Assembly (NCBI GenBank): GCA_014218235.1
Contig: CM024753.1
Coordinates: forward strand, 181,202,348 to 181,266,347
Origin: Colocasia esculenta
Taxonomy: Eukaryota; Streptophyta; Magnoliopsida; Alismatales; Araceae
Direction: 5' to 3'
DNA length: 64,000 nucleotides
In this document: in pieces, positions 12,364 to 24,245 of the stretch
Numbering within the stretch: the first letter of the stretch is position 1
Layout: each line of letters starts with the position of its first letter
The notes under the pieces: generated by a model
Told to the model about the DNA's origin: nothing
Database searches by the model: none
What the model saw: only the letters and a program-made list of their open reading frames with translations
Translations under genes and position numbers: made by a program

Positions 12364-14282
12364 ATGGCGACTGTGAGGGGGGGGGGGGATCCACCCCTCC
12401 CCCCCAAGGGCGCCCAGCTGGCCTTCCATCTATACCAGTCACCATCTCAGCTGAGTCGTCCAATGCCAGCAAGGGTGCCTGGGGAGCTGCCAGTGGTGCG
12501 TCTCCCACCTTTGCTCAGATCCTTCTGAAGTCCATCCAGCTGCCGGAGGTGCCAGTTCAGGTCCATCCACCAGCGACCACAGATGCAGGAGTACCAGCTG
12601 CCTTCTTCTCAGCTGAGGAGGTGCAGCTCTCCTGCAAAGCCCTTGACCTAGCTATCATTGCCAAAACCCCACAGGGCCGGCCCCCCTTTCAGGATATACG
12701 CTCACATCTCACACAGAGGTTTCAGCTACAGGAGGATTTCTTGATCAGTGCATATGATGGAAGGCACCTAATAATCCGATTTAGGAATGAGGCAGACTAC
12801 AAGAAGGTGCTTCTGAAGGAATCCATGTTTGTTCATGGGAGGTTATTCAGATTTTCTAAATGGTCCATGGATTTCTCACCAAATAAAGACTCCCCTGTTG
12901 TTCCTGTTTGGTTGCACATGCCAGGCCTCCCTGCTAACTTCTTTACTGAACCAATGCTAAGGACCATTGCAGGTAGCATTGGACCTGTGTTGCATATAGA
13001 CCAGAACACCTCTAGAATGATCAGAGCAGATGCAGCAGTGGTGTGTCTCCAGCTTGACGTTTCTAAAAAGCTCCCTGATCGGGTCTGGGTTGGGGTAGGT
13101 GGAGGAGGATCATGGCAGCCCTTAGTATACCCAGCCCCACCTCTATTCTGCACCTCTTGCTCCAGATTGGGTCACTCCACCATGAACTGCAAGCAGTCCG
13201 CCCCAGGAAAGAAAGTCTTTACAGTGCAAGATTCATCAGAAGAACAGAGCCAGCCAACAGTCAACGCCAAAGCAACAACCTGGAGACCCATCAGAAATGT
13301 GAACAAAACTGTCAATACTATTCCTCAGAAGGATCCCACTCTTAACAGCCACGTACAGGAAGACATCACAGCCACCCAGCATATGCATGGGCCATCTACC
13401 ACCCAACTCAGCATTAATGACAAAGGTAATGCAGAAAAGTCCAACACTCCATCCCTCCACATGCTAGAAACTAAGGTAGAGAATTGGAGTGTCACTCCTA
13501 CCCAGCAGGTCCACGCCATGGATACTCCCCCTTCAATAAATGCAGCGCCCATCAAGCCCAGGACAACAGCTACCAACACAGGCAGAATCGCCTACAAGGT
13601 GTTCGATAGTTTGTTAACAGCTAAGGATAGTCATGGAATTAATGTGAGTTTCCTTGTGGGTAAGAGTACTGGCCTGGAGAAACCACAACCCCCCCTCCCC
13701 TGCAATTTACAGGAGGAAGGCAGTAGCAGTAAACACAAGGATAGCGATCTTCAAGATGTTATCCCTTCTAGCACCCAAAATGTAGAAACTGACAGGCAGG
13801 CCCCTATGGGAAAGGGCACTGATCTTGAGAATCCACAGCCCTCCCTCTCCTGCTACTCATAGGAAGAAGGTAGTAGCAATAAACCCAAGGACAGTGGCAC
13901 TCAAGATCCTATTCCTGCTAGCACACAAAATGCAGAAACTGACAAGCCGCCCTCTGCTGATGATGTGCATGTTGGCCCTCCTGAAAATCAAAGAATGGAC
14001 AGTGGGAAAGAAAAAACTCAGGAAGATGGAAGGAAAAACACACAAATCACAAGCATCAAAGGAGCAATAATATCACTGCCTGCTATACACAACATCAGAT
14101 CTGCTCCTGGGCTAACACCACCTGAGGAAGACAATCTAAACACCATTCATGTAGCATTTGCTGGGAAACCAAAGGCACAACAGCCGCCAAGAGAAGAAGG
14201 TGTTAGAACCCGTGGAGGACTGCGTGGTAACACCTCAAACCCCAAACCCAATGAATCCAAAGATGCTAATCTGGAACATTAG
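12364..14282 (+). pseudogene. LINE ORF1 (RNA-binding, DUF4283 and CCHC knuckle)
   Basis: The likely start ATG 12364 (MATVR, then a Gly run) is out of frame with the rest because of a 12-G run at 12377-12388. The frame open upstream to 12201 has no ATG inside the LINE. Residues from about 12640 form the DUF4283 region (LAIIAKTPQGRPPF, YDGRHLIIRF, FSKWSMDF, VWLHMPGLP). A zinc knuckle CTSCSRLGHSTMNC sits near 13150-13195. A Ser/Thr/Pro-rich tail follows, with TAG at 13860-13862, after which the same frame stays open to 14282. ORF1 proteins of plant L1 elements bind LINE RNA to form the retrotransposition particle. The 3' end overlaps ORF2 by about 32 bp in another frame. Confidence 0.82.
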
Positions 14283-17200
14283 GGGCATTGGCAATGACCC
14301 ATCCATCAGGAGGTTGAAGATTTTAAAACGTAGATACAAGTTGTCCATCATAGCTATTATTGAGCCTAAAAAGAAGACTGCTTGCATTAACATCTACAAA
14401 AATAAACTCCACATGGCTCACTCAGTTGCTAATGTAGATGATCAGGCTCGTATTTGGATATTTTGGGAGGAGAATATTAACATTTTGAGAACTGATGCCA
14501 GTGACCAGTTCATTACCATTTCTGTTGCTTCTGATTTCTGCAAAACTTTCTACTTAACTGTGGTCCATGCTAGCTGCACTGTCAATGAGAGGAGGCAGCT
14601 GTGGGATTATATGATAGATTTTTCTTCCACCTATTCTGAACCTTGGCTGATCGGGGGAGACTTCAACACTTACCTGGGTCTGCATGAGAAAAGGGGTGGC
14701 AAGAGGAATCCGTCCAGATCGGTTATGGACTTTCAAGCTTGTGTGTCGGCTGCGGGGATTGAGGATGCAGGCTTCACCGGAAGTAAATTCACTTGGTTCA
14801 ATGGACAAGACCAAAATGTAATCTGGATCAGAATTGACAGGCTCTTCTTTAACGTTGAATGGGCAATCTCCTGTCCGGCGGTTCATGTCCAACACCTGGA
14901 CAGAGCCTGCAGTGACCACAGCCCACTGCTCATCTCCGGCACCAATGAGACCAGGAAAGGGCCCTCCAGGTTTACCTTCCAACATATGTGGTGTTCTCAT
15001 GAGCACTTTCTAGTGGACTCTGCTGCTGCCTGGAGGATGGCCCCGGCCTCCACTTATCCTATGCTCAACATCATTATGAAACTGAAATACATGAAGAACT
15101 TTTATAGAAGGTGGAATAAGGAAACCTTTGGTAACGTCTCATTCAATATTCAACAAGCTGAAACTGCCTATGCCACTGCTCAAAAGATCCTTGATGAGGA
15201 GTCCACTCCGGACAATCACGCTGCCTTCCTTCGTGCAAAAGATAAGTTAGATCATGTTCTATCTCAAGAGGAAAAACTGTGGCGTCAAAAATCCCGGATT
15301 AAGTGGCTGAAGGAGGGGGATAGTAACACAAAATTCTTCCATGCTTATGCCCTCACTCAAAGGAGACAGTCACTTATCTCCAAACTCTATAATCAGGATG
15401 GCAAACTAGTGGAGGATGATGAAAGAATCGCTGAACTGTTTGTGGATCACTTTTCTGAAGCCTTCACATCAGCCCCCCACCATGTTAATGCAGAACTGAT
15501 CCATCACATACCGACACTGCTGAAAGAGGAAGAGAATAATGAGATGTGTAATGTTCCCACGCCGGAGGAGATCAAGAAGGTGGTTTTCAGCATGGACCCC
15601 GACAGCGCCCCGGGACCTGACGGGTTTTCCGGATACTTCTTCCAGACCTGCTGGAACTTCATCCAAACTTACATCATTAATGCAGTGCAGTCCTACTTCT
15701 GCGGTCATAGCCTTCCCACAGCACTCACCTCCTCTTTGATTACTCTCATACCGAAGGTTGACATCCCCAAAACTTGCTCCGATTTCAGACCCATAAGCCT
15801 ATCAAACTTCATGTACAAGATCATATCCCGAATAATTTCTGACCGACTGGGTAACCTTCTGCCCTCCCTAATTTCTGAAGAACAGAGTGCCTTCACTAAG
15901 GGGAGGAACATAGCTGAAAACATCCTCCTTACCAAGGAACTGCTCCAGACCATCGGAAGAAAGTGCAGAGGGGGCAATATGATCATAAAGCTTGACATGG
16001 CCAAAGCTTATGACAGAATAGAATGGGATTTCCTTTATGCAGTCCTCCGACAGTTCGGGTTTTCTATCAATGTCATTTCCATCCTTGAACCACTCATATC
16101 CAATTGTTGGTTCTCCGTCCTCTACAATGGCAAAACTCATGGATTCTTTAAATCATCTAGAGGACTGAGGCAAGGAGATCCGGTTGCGCCCGCTCTTTTT
16201 ATCCTTGCAGAGGAGGCTTTTAGCAGAGGGCTCAAAAACTTATTCCAGAATAGCAGTGGCGCATGGTATCAATCCAATGCCCGGTGTCCAGCGATATCTC
16301 ACCTCCTTTTTGCGGATGACACACTGATATTTTCAAATGCCTCTGTGAGACACTTGAGAAAACTCATGACATTCCTTAAAACTTATGAAGAAGCCTCAGG
16401 CCAGCTGATCAACAAGCATAAAAGTTCTTTTTATGTACATGCTAGTGCCACTGACAGTCTCATTCAGAAAATCTGCAAGACCACCGGATTTGTTAGAAGC
16501 AAACTCCCAATACATTACCTGGGCGTCACCATATACACAGGCCGGCAAAAACCTGCATACTTCGCCAATATAATCTCCAAGACGGTCAGGAAATTGCAAG
16601 GGTGGAAAAAGGAGTTCTTATCCTCGGGAGGAAGGCTTATCCTCATACAACACATCCTGTCTGCGCTTCCTATATACACCATGAATGCTCAGCCCATCCC
16701 CGTCACCGTAGTGAGGGCTTTTCACCGGATCTTGGCAAACTTCTTCTGGGGTTCCTATGAAGGTTCCCCGAAAAGACACTGGAAGAGTTGGAAGGACATT
16801 GCACAACCGAAGGAGAGCGGCGGATTGGGTGTGTTAAACCTGCAAAACATGCAGTTAGCTTTCAGAACTAAAATTCTATGGCGGGCATTATCCACCAATT
16901 CTCTGTGGGCCAAATTTTTCAGGAGGAAACACCTATTTAATTGCCACTACTCTGAAGCACAATTCCCATTCATGCTGGCAGCAGACAGGAAGCTTTGGAA
17001 GCAGGCAGCCCAGCTGATCCACAACAACCACAGGATCATATCCAAAGACACAGGTTCAGCTGGCCACTTCTGGTTTGATATCTGGACTGGCGATACACCC
17101 CTCAGATCCTATATACCTGAAGACAAGTGGCAGGAGATCCCTGACAAACTCTGCACCATTCAACAGGCCTTTAGCAGTCCCGGGAGCATTCAATTGCAGA

Positions 17201-18459
17201 ACGCCCTCATGTACTGCCCCAAATTTCTGATGGAGCAGTTTTTAACCACCAACAATGCTGATGACACTTGGATCTGGTGTTCTACCTCTAATGGTAAGTT
17301 CACTACGAAATCAGTCCGGGTACTTCTCCAACTTGAAAGTTCTCAGAAATGGAAGGCATTGTGGTCTCCCTATATTCCTCTCAAATGGTCCATATTTATG
17401 TGGCGGATGGTTCAAAACCTTATTGCTGTTGATGAGACTGTCCAAGGAAAAGGAATCCCTTTGTGTTCTAAATGCTCCTGTTGCACCATCAGCCAATGTG
17501 AAAGCCTCCAGCACCTGTTCTTCAAGAGTAACACAGCGATCCAAGTGTGGACTGATCTGGATAATCTCATGCAGTTTAACAGTAAGGACATCATTGAAGT
17601 GGCTGACGGTGTGATTTCCTTCCTGACACAACCAGACCTCTCTACTGCCACGGGGCGTCTTAAACGTTGCACTTTCATGGCAGTCCTTTGGGAGATCTGG
17701 TGCTGCAGGAACCTGGCGAGGTTTCAAGGCATGAGCATGTCGCCCAAACACATTATAAACAGAAGTATGCTTTCTATCCGAGCCATATGTGCATCCGCCA
17801 ACTTCCAGAAAATACCCCAACCTTGATCTGCTGCTCTCCGTCAGACCCCAAGTGGAAATGACAATCTGAAACATAAGACGCCCAGGGATATCAGATGGCT
17901 CACCCCCCCACGGGGGAGATTAAAACTGAATGTTGACGGTGCCTTTGACGTGCAGTCTGGTGAAGCTGGAGGAGGTGGTATCCTCAAGGACCACAACGGT
18001 GATATGTATTGTGCCTTTGCCAACCCTTACTATGGTCTGAAGTCTAGCCTCGTTGCTGAGGCCCTCGCACTCAGGGATGGGCTGCGAATGTGCTGCAAAA
18101 AGGGTGCCAGTGAAGTGCAGGTTGAGACTGACTCCTTAAATCTTGTGCACATCGTTACGAAGCAAATCTCTCCGCCATGGGACCTCTCCTTCATACTGCA
18201 GGAGGTATTTGTATTAACTAACAGGGTCACGACTGAAATCAATCATGTCCCAAGGGAAGGTAACAAAGTGGCGGACTGCCTAGCTGACTTTGCATCTTCT
18301 TGTACTGGTTTCATTTTATTGGACCAATGGGCTGACCTTCCTAGTACTGTAAGGGGCGCCTGCAGCCATGATAAGGCAAGATGCCCATCCATGAGCCCTG
18401 GGTCTGATTTGTACTCTCTCCCCCCCCCCCCCCCCCCCCTTTTCATCCCGTACACTTAA
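14251..18459 (+). pseudogene. LINE ORF2: endonuclease, reverse transcriptase, RNase H
   Basis: The start ATG 14251 (MNPKMLIWNIRG) was chosen because it begins the endonuclease/exonuclease/phosphatase fold directly; the frame is open from 14158. The endonuclease shows IIEPKK, GGDFNTYLG and SDHSPLLI. The RT shows LIPKVDIPKTCSDFRPISL, KAYDRIEWDF, GLRQGDPVAP and the catalytic FADD at 16309-16320. A zf-RVT segment (WSIFMWRMVQN...CSKCSCC) lies near 17380-17500. TGA at 17824-17826 interrupts the frame. After it comes an RNase H domain (LNVDGAF, EALALRDGL, ETDSLN, KVADCLADF) with acidic residues in place. ORF2 nicks target DNA and copies LINE RNA there. Confidence 0.9.
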
Positions 18460-18556
18460 TGAAAATACCCCTAGCCGTCTGGTGAAGGTAGTGACACCCT
18501 CACGAGTGAGGGTGCCCCTACCCTCTCCTTTTGGTCCGGCTACATTAAAAAAAAAA

Positions 18557-18923
18557 CTTTCCTTCGTGTACCACGTACACACCTCCTGTCGTGCCCCTCG
18601 TGCGCACACTTTGTTTTCTTCCGATCCAAACACTTGTTTCTTTAGGTCTTCTTCCTGGTGGTGACTTCCTTGGGTGTTGGTGAAAGACTCTTATTAGGTG
18701 GCAGTCACCAACGATTATGCGTGTCTATTTTTCACCTTGGCATCTACTTTTTAGTCCGCTCCACTACATTCAACTTCGCTACACTTCATTTGTTTCATTC
18801 CATTCACTCCACTACATTCCACTTCTCTATACTTCATTTCTTTCATTCCATTCACTCCATGACATTCCACTTCGTGTCCCTTCGCTTCGCTCCCCTTCAA
18901 AGCAAACGCCAAGGCATGGCAGC
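18557..18923 (+). other. 3' internal end of the 20 kb element
   Basis: Non-coding. Repeats of a CATTCCACTTC/TTTCATTCCATTCACTCC type occupy 18770-18890. The last 200 bases match the reverse complement of 30310-30430 (next to the P2 LTR), including AAAGC(A/G)(A/G)ACGC just before the LTR start. No obvious long purine tract precedes the LTR. Confidence 0.55.
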
Positions 18924-20632
18924 TGTAGACACGCGAATTCGACTCCACTGTGGGTAAATTTCATATTGCGCCATAATGCCACAAATGGCCCTCATATTGC
19001 CTTGCAAGAGTGTTTTCCCCATCATTCTGGATCTCACCCGTTCTTCCCCGGTGCTTCCCCCCTATCCTCGGGATCTATTTAATAAAGTGGGCACCAATTC
19101 CAAGCCGCGTCCAGTCTGTCGGACGTGATTCATGATCTCTTGGCCTTAACACAACGGCTTTGATGGGCGCGGCCTTAACGCGATGGCTACGGCAGATGCA
19201 AATAGATGCTTAACACGTCGGACATCTATGACGCGACTATGAATTTCCCTATTTTATTTATGGAATATGCCTATTTTCCGAAACGCGGCGGCCTTCCCCG
19301 ACGCAATTCGACTTATTTTGGCAGTTTCCATAAACAAAATTTAGAAATTCATACGTGTCGTATCGTACCGATGCTATTCAGTGCCTAGTCGCGTCCACTA
19401 TGTCGGACGCGATTAAAAGTCAAAAAGCCTATGACCTGGGAAGTCGTCGCATTTAAGAGCTCCTACATTTTGAAATCATGAGAAATCATGAATCACGTCC
19501 AGATAGGTCACCGTGATTCAAAAGTCAAAAAGCCTAAATCCACAACAAGGACCGACGCATTTATGATCCCATAGCTCGAATCATTGCCCAATTGGAAACG
19601 CGTCGGACTAGGCTGCCGCGATTTCAAGTCGCGGCGGCCTGACCCGATGCGATTCCCAAGCATGGCTGTGGGCTACGATCATCATGCGCCTGTCCCATCA
19701 AATGGTCTTTCTGAATCGCGGCGTCCGGATCGGACGCGTGTCACTCTTATAGTCGCGACGGCTGTACCCGACGCGATTCAAAGCTTTCATGCCTATAAAT
19801 AGACCCTCGAGGGTCATTTGTAAGAGGGGGTCCACTCACAGCGGCGAAGCCCTGCCCAATTCCTGCCTTGGCTCCAGACCAAGGAGGCCCACCACGCCAT
19901 CCGAGCTATCCCGTCCATCCAATCGACGTAAGGCGGAGGAGCGCACCTTCTACATCGTCCTCCATGCACTTCGAGGTGAAGCGGGAGCGTCTCCCTCCTC
20001 TTCCTCCTCCGTCCATTCCGGCAGCGCCGCTACCCCATTCAACATTTTGGGGAAGCACCCCCCTCCCCTTTCTCTTTCTCTTTGTTCATCCATCTCCCTC
20101 GGGCCCCACGTGGCTCCTTTTTACCTTTTCACACACACACACACACCACACACATGCATGCATTACACACACCACATTCTTAGGGGTTTAAAAGCCACCA
20201 CACGATAAGTCATTCCCCATGCCATCCATTCTTTTTATTTCATTTATTTAGGATTGTATACTACGCATGTGGCTAATCCCCTCCTCTTCTTTGTATTATT
20301 TTTCAGGGTAATCATCAACGGAAAGCGCCCTCTACCACGGCCGGTCGTGCTCGTAGAGGAAGAGGAACCCACATCCCCCGCGCAGTCTTCCCATGCTCCA
20401 ACAGGTATTTACTGCGATCACCCTTTTATTTTGCACCCTTCGCGCCATGCACACGCATTTCCTCCATCCTCACCCCTTGTCGTGCATTCTCCATTTGGTA
20501 CCCTCGCGTACCTGGCGATCACGATCTTTCCATCTCACCCCATATCCCCCTCTTTGTGGGCCTGTCTCTCTTTCTCTCTTCTTCGGGGTCCCGAAGGAAC
20601 CTCAAAAAAGGGAACGGAAAGCGGTATCCACA
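18924..20632 (+). repeat. 3' LTR of the 20 kb element
   Basis: 1,709 bp, same ends and order as 614-2261, with TATAAATA at 19794-19801. It keeps about 55 bp (around 19106-19160) missing from the 5' copy, including one GCGTCC...GGACGTGA palindrome. Differences between the copies are dominated by C/T and G/A changes, as expected for methylated, ageing repeats. Confidence 0.85.
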
Positions 20633-20913
20633 AGTCCCTCTTCTATACTCTCATCTACTCACTATAATCTTCCGACATTTTGAAGTAGATTTGGAAGGGG
20701 AAATGATGGAGAGAATGGGTCAACCCGTTAAAACCAAAAATCTCAAGAAAGGTGGATTTACGTTTTCTGATAAAGTTTAGTCAAAGGAATCAATGGCAAT
20801 AGAAGAGCCTATCCTAGCAACCGAAAATCATGCAGTTGTGCTGGATGTTGGTCATGTAGAGACTACTGCACCTACTCTTACTGATTGCAGAATCGAAGAT
20901 ACACTCCCATAGC
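20633..20913 (+). pseudogene. Putative plant transposon protein domain, 3' part
   Basis: After the target duplication the frame at 20638 reads LLYSHLLTIIFRHFEVDLEGEMMERMG, the expected next block of the domain begun at 1-613. With one copy of the 5-bp duplication removed, the two halves are in the same frame, which supports both the element boundaries and the domain call. A TAG at 20778-20780 and another stop at 20911-20913 break or end the frame. Function is unknown. Confidence 0.55.
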
Positions 20914-20977
20914 ACATAGAGGCTGTTGAAACACATGAGCACCTAGTAAATGCTGAAATCTTGTATACCATACTGAC

Positions 20978-21350
20978 TCCGACTCCTGGAAAGTCGAAGT
21001 CGGCTAACTATGTTGTGAACTGTTCTTCACTTCGACTTCTGAAGAGTCGAAGTAATCTGGCTTCACTCCAACTCTTCGAAAGTCGAAGTGTTCTGGGTTC
21101 ACTCCGACTCCTCTAAAGTTGAAGAGATCTAACTTCACTCCGACTCGTTGAAATTCGAAGTAGCCTCACTCCGACTTCTTAATAGTCGAAGTAAGATATC
21201 GATTGATGAACAAATGTGATTGACTCCGACTCTCAAAAAGTTGAAGTCTATTACCAATCAATGTCTCACTCTGACTCTTCTACAGTCGAAATCTAGTATC
21301 GATTGATCTTGATTGTTTCTCACTCCGACTGCCTAAAAGTCGAAGTATAA
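20978..21350 (+). repeat. Array of short inverted repeats (ACTCCGACT...AGTCGAAGT)
   Basis: About eight units of 35-50 bp each contain CTCCGACT, a 5-9 base variable loop with AAAGT, and (A)GTCGAAGT. The two arms of each unit are near reverse complements (ACTCCGACT and AGTCGAAGT), so each unit can form a small hairpin. Spacing between units is irregular. No coding sequence is present. Confidence 0.75.
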
Positions 21351-21652
21351 CATCAACTTCTGTGTTACTATACTTGGATAATTTTTTTATTCCTTACAGA
21401 ACATAATGTTTCATTTATCTTGATTATTTAAATAAATTATCTTTATCTCTCCAATGTGTTTCTTCTCCTATCCCGTTGGCTGAGCAAACAAATTTAAGTT
21501 TGGTTAATCAATATGCAGTTTAAAACTCAGCTTTTCTAACTAATACTATTAGTACAGCTGTGGCCGTGCGTATCTAGTTACTTGATACATTAACCTTCAT
21601 AATTAAATGATGTCTTTTCCTTATAGGATTTTGAGATATGACATATGATTTA

Positions 21653-22600
21653 TGTTGTGTCTCTGATTTTGAGGATGTCATAAATCAAGTAAAATGTAAT
21701 AAATATCTAACACAAGTATTTTATATCATAAGAAAATTCATAAAGTCAAAAGCTCTTCTTAGTGTGTTAACTCTGGTTACTTCATAGATCGACACACAAA
21801 TAACACTGAGTGAGCTACTGAAGTTTGGTGATGCATATGAGTTGACTCTATTCAAAGGATAGGTCGACAATTGATGGATTCCCTATAGCGTGGAAGTTCA
21901 AAGTATCACCTTAGGTCGACACTACATGGAGATCGGGTCGACACTACTAGTCCATCAGGTTGACTCTAGATGAAGGTTAGGTCGACTCTATCAATATGTG
22001 AGGTCAATTCTAGGATGCTACAAGGTCAACCCTACATGATGAATAGTTAGTCAAAACTGCAATTACTTGGATGAGGTCGACTCTAGAAGACATAGAGTTG
22101 ACTCTACTAAAATTTTCCTTACTGATCCAAGTCAAGTTGTTTGTGTGCGTTGACACACCATGCTGCTGATCAGTTGAAGCAAAGCTTTGAAATTTAACTC
22201 AACTCAGAGACAATTGATCCTTGAGTTATAATCAAAAGAGGAATTTGAAGAGCTCAAGCCTGAAGAAAATACAATTGGGAGTCAAGGAGTCATCTGACCA
22301 GATCCAAACTCTAGTGCAGAGTGTTTCACACATTTAAGTTGTTAGAGAAGCCTCACTTGGTTTAGTGAGGGGTGGATGTAGGTCTCCACACAGAAGCCGA
22401 ACCACCATAAAAAAATTTGCTTGCTTTATGTGGTTTGATGTGCACCGATTACATTGTTTCATCTGATTTGATCATAGTCTTGACCTCTTAAGTTTTTAAT
22501 TGATCAATATATATTTACCCACCTATAGATATTCATTTCATACACAACACAATCTATATCCAACTTTACTTATCTAGCTTAACCTCAGGCTTTCTACCCA
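21653..22600 (+). repeat. Probable 5' LTR of a SIRE-like Ty1/copia element (right end uncertain)
   Basis: It starts TGTTGTGTCTCTGATTTTGA, typical of copia LTRs. The segment 22330-22430 (GGTGGATGTAGGTCTCC, AGCCGAACCACCATAAAA) resembles the 3' part of SIRE/Maximus-type LTRs; this is from memory. Between 21790 and 22110 the sequence GTCGACTCTA or a near variant recurs about nine times in both orientations. The matching primer site and gag lie to the right, beyond the reversed gypsy LTR. I cannot fix the LTR end or a target duplication. Confidence 0.45.
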
Positions 22601-22661
22601 TCCTCACAGGTCACTACAGGATGTTAAAGACCAATAACTCTAAAGTTTTTGGTTCCTCAAC

Positions 22662-22677
22662 CGATGCTCTGATACCA
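22662..22677 (-). other. Primer-binding site (initiator Met tRNA) of the reversed gypsy LTR
   Basis: On the minus strand TGGTATCAGAGCATCG begins 3 bp beyond the LTR end at 22681. TGGTATCAGAGC is the classic plant primer site complementary to initiator methionine tRNA. The internal sequence to its left (about 22520-22660) is short and then lost. Confidence 0.75.
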
Positions 22678-24019
22678 TTCTGTCACGTCCTGACATTTAA
22701 TATATCTATAAATGCCGGAATGTGAACGAAGAAGAAATCAAGAGTAAATTTTAAACTATTTGAGCAGAAAATTGCTCGGGGCTTCACTAAACAAAAATTA
22801 ATTAACTGTCATTCTCTAGGTATTACATAATTCTTAATTTACAACTCAAAGGTAGACGCTGCAAAGGTTGATCTCTCAGCCCACAAATCTCGATGTCCCG
22901 CCTTCTAGAACTGTAGATTACCTGAGAAAAAGTAGGTATGAGCACTCTTGCCCAGTAGGATTTATCCTCCAAAATCAAGGAATATAAAAGTTTACATGAG
23001 TTAATAATAATTGAGGCACAAGAAGGCAATAAGTACTAAGTATAAGTAATGGAAAGTGGTACAAATCAGATCATAGATGAAGTGAACCATGATTATCAAA
23101 CAGTAACAAGCATGAAATAATATGCCAATGAACTAACATAATGTGACCATCAAAGAAATAGCAAAGTACGAGTGTATATGAACAATCATTCAGAAGGAAA
23201 TAGAGAAAGTGTATGTGTAGAGATGCCCTGTCCACTCCTCAAGCAAGCAATAACAATCATGTTTCAACATAGTTCATGGAAATGTCGACCAATCTAGCAT
23301 GTAGTTGTGTCATTCCAAACACCCTAGAGATCCATACCGCTCTGCGTAGATTAAACGAATTCGGGTGCTCCTCCTGGGACTGAATCTGCCCCATTTGCAC
23401 TGGCATTAAATCAAGAGAGAGTCCAAAGACCCAAAAGTATGTCATCCTATTTCCATTTCTGATATACATACATGCATGGTACTTGGGCACATATAAGGAG
23501 TAAAACAATATCACAGGAAGTAGGGTTCTAGAAGTTAATGCTTAAAGATATCCAGAAGGTATAAGAATCAAGATAATTTAGGATGTCCAAGAATAATCCA
23601 AAGATGGATGTAAATGATGATTAAATGATTCATCTCAGTGGTATAATAGTTTAGAATCCAAGAAAATGGGAAAGGCAACTTGTTTGGACAATACAAGAGT
23701 GTGTCAACTTTGATTGAAGATGAAATGGTTTTATTTGTCAACATAAACTGGTGGTTTCACCGGACCTTGGAATTTTTTAGCATTTTACTAGGTTTATTTG
23801 AATTATGAGATTTTCAGGTAGGCCAATTTGTGAGAGATTAGAAAGACGCTATTTTGATGGAATCGCCAAAATCGCGTTTTTCTTTTTCGGTGAGAGAGTT
23901 GACTTTTTATTGGTAAGAGATATAATTTTTCTAATATTTTTATTAGATTCAAATAGGGGGTACTTCCTTATTTACATGTAATATCTTAAGTAAATGAAAC
24001 ATTCTGGAAGAATTCAAGC

Positions 24020-24245
24020 AGCAACTGTCGACAGTCATAAGGTGGCTGTCGACAGCTACTGACCCATCCAGAACCAGATTCTGGAATCTGGTCTCTATCT
24101 GTCGACATGCCATAGGTAGCTGTCGACAGATGGTTATCATCTGTCAACAGGTGGGTTCTATCTGTCGACATCTACTGGTTCTTCTGGAATTCTGGGTTCT
24201 GGAAGCATGATACCTGTCAACAGCTGGGCTCTGTCTGTCGACAGC
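24020..24245. repeat. Cluster of CTGTCGACAG palindromes
   Basis: Seven or eight copies of (C/A)TGTCGACAG or one-base variants occur within 225 bp, paired across 20-30 bp spacers such as CTGTCGACAGTCATAAGGTG. Each is a perfect or near-perfect 10-bp palindrome, and neighbouring copies can also pair with each other. Confidence 0.8.

Larger units (their letters stand above)
12244..18556 (+). mobile_element. Full-length L1-type LINE with terminal RNase H
   Basis: A 13-bp target-site duplication CTTTCCTTCGTGT brackets the element (12231-12243 and 18557-18569), and the 3' copy directly follows a short A-run (18547-18556). The internal order is ORF1 (DUF4283 plus CCHC knuckle), then ORF2 (endonuclease, RT, zinc-ribbon RVT, RNase H), which is the plant L1 layout. 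It lies in the 3' internal region of the 20 kb LTR element and so is younger than it. A C-run of about 20 lies in the 3' UTR at 18420-18440. ORF1 and ORF2 each have one premature stop, and ORF1 also has a G-tract frameshift near its start. Confidence 0.92.
614..20632 (+). mobile_element. 20 kb LTR element, gag-only, Tat-like, non-autonomous (with nested insertions)
   Basis: Two direct LTRs (614-2261 and 18924-20632) both start TGTAGACACGCG and end ATCCACA. They are flanked by AGTTC (609-613) and AGTCC (20633-20637), a 5-bp target duplication with one mismatch. A primer-binding site follows the 5' LTR. The internal region carries a broken gag and a proline-rich stretch, but no protease motif, RT YxDD or integrase motif was seen in any frame. 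Removing the two nested insertions (7288-10812 and 12244-18556) leaves an element of about 10 kb, with about 6.8 kb internal. This fits a large non-autonomous LTR element. LTR, primer site and 3' internal sequence are shared with minus-strand element P2 (28855 onward), the likely autonomous relative. The LTRs have diverged by many C/T changes, so the insertion is not recent. Confidence 0.82.
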
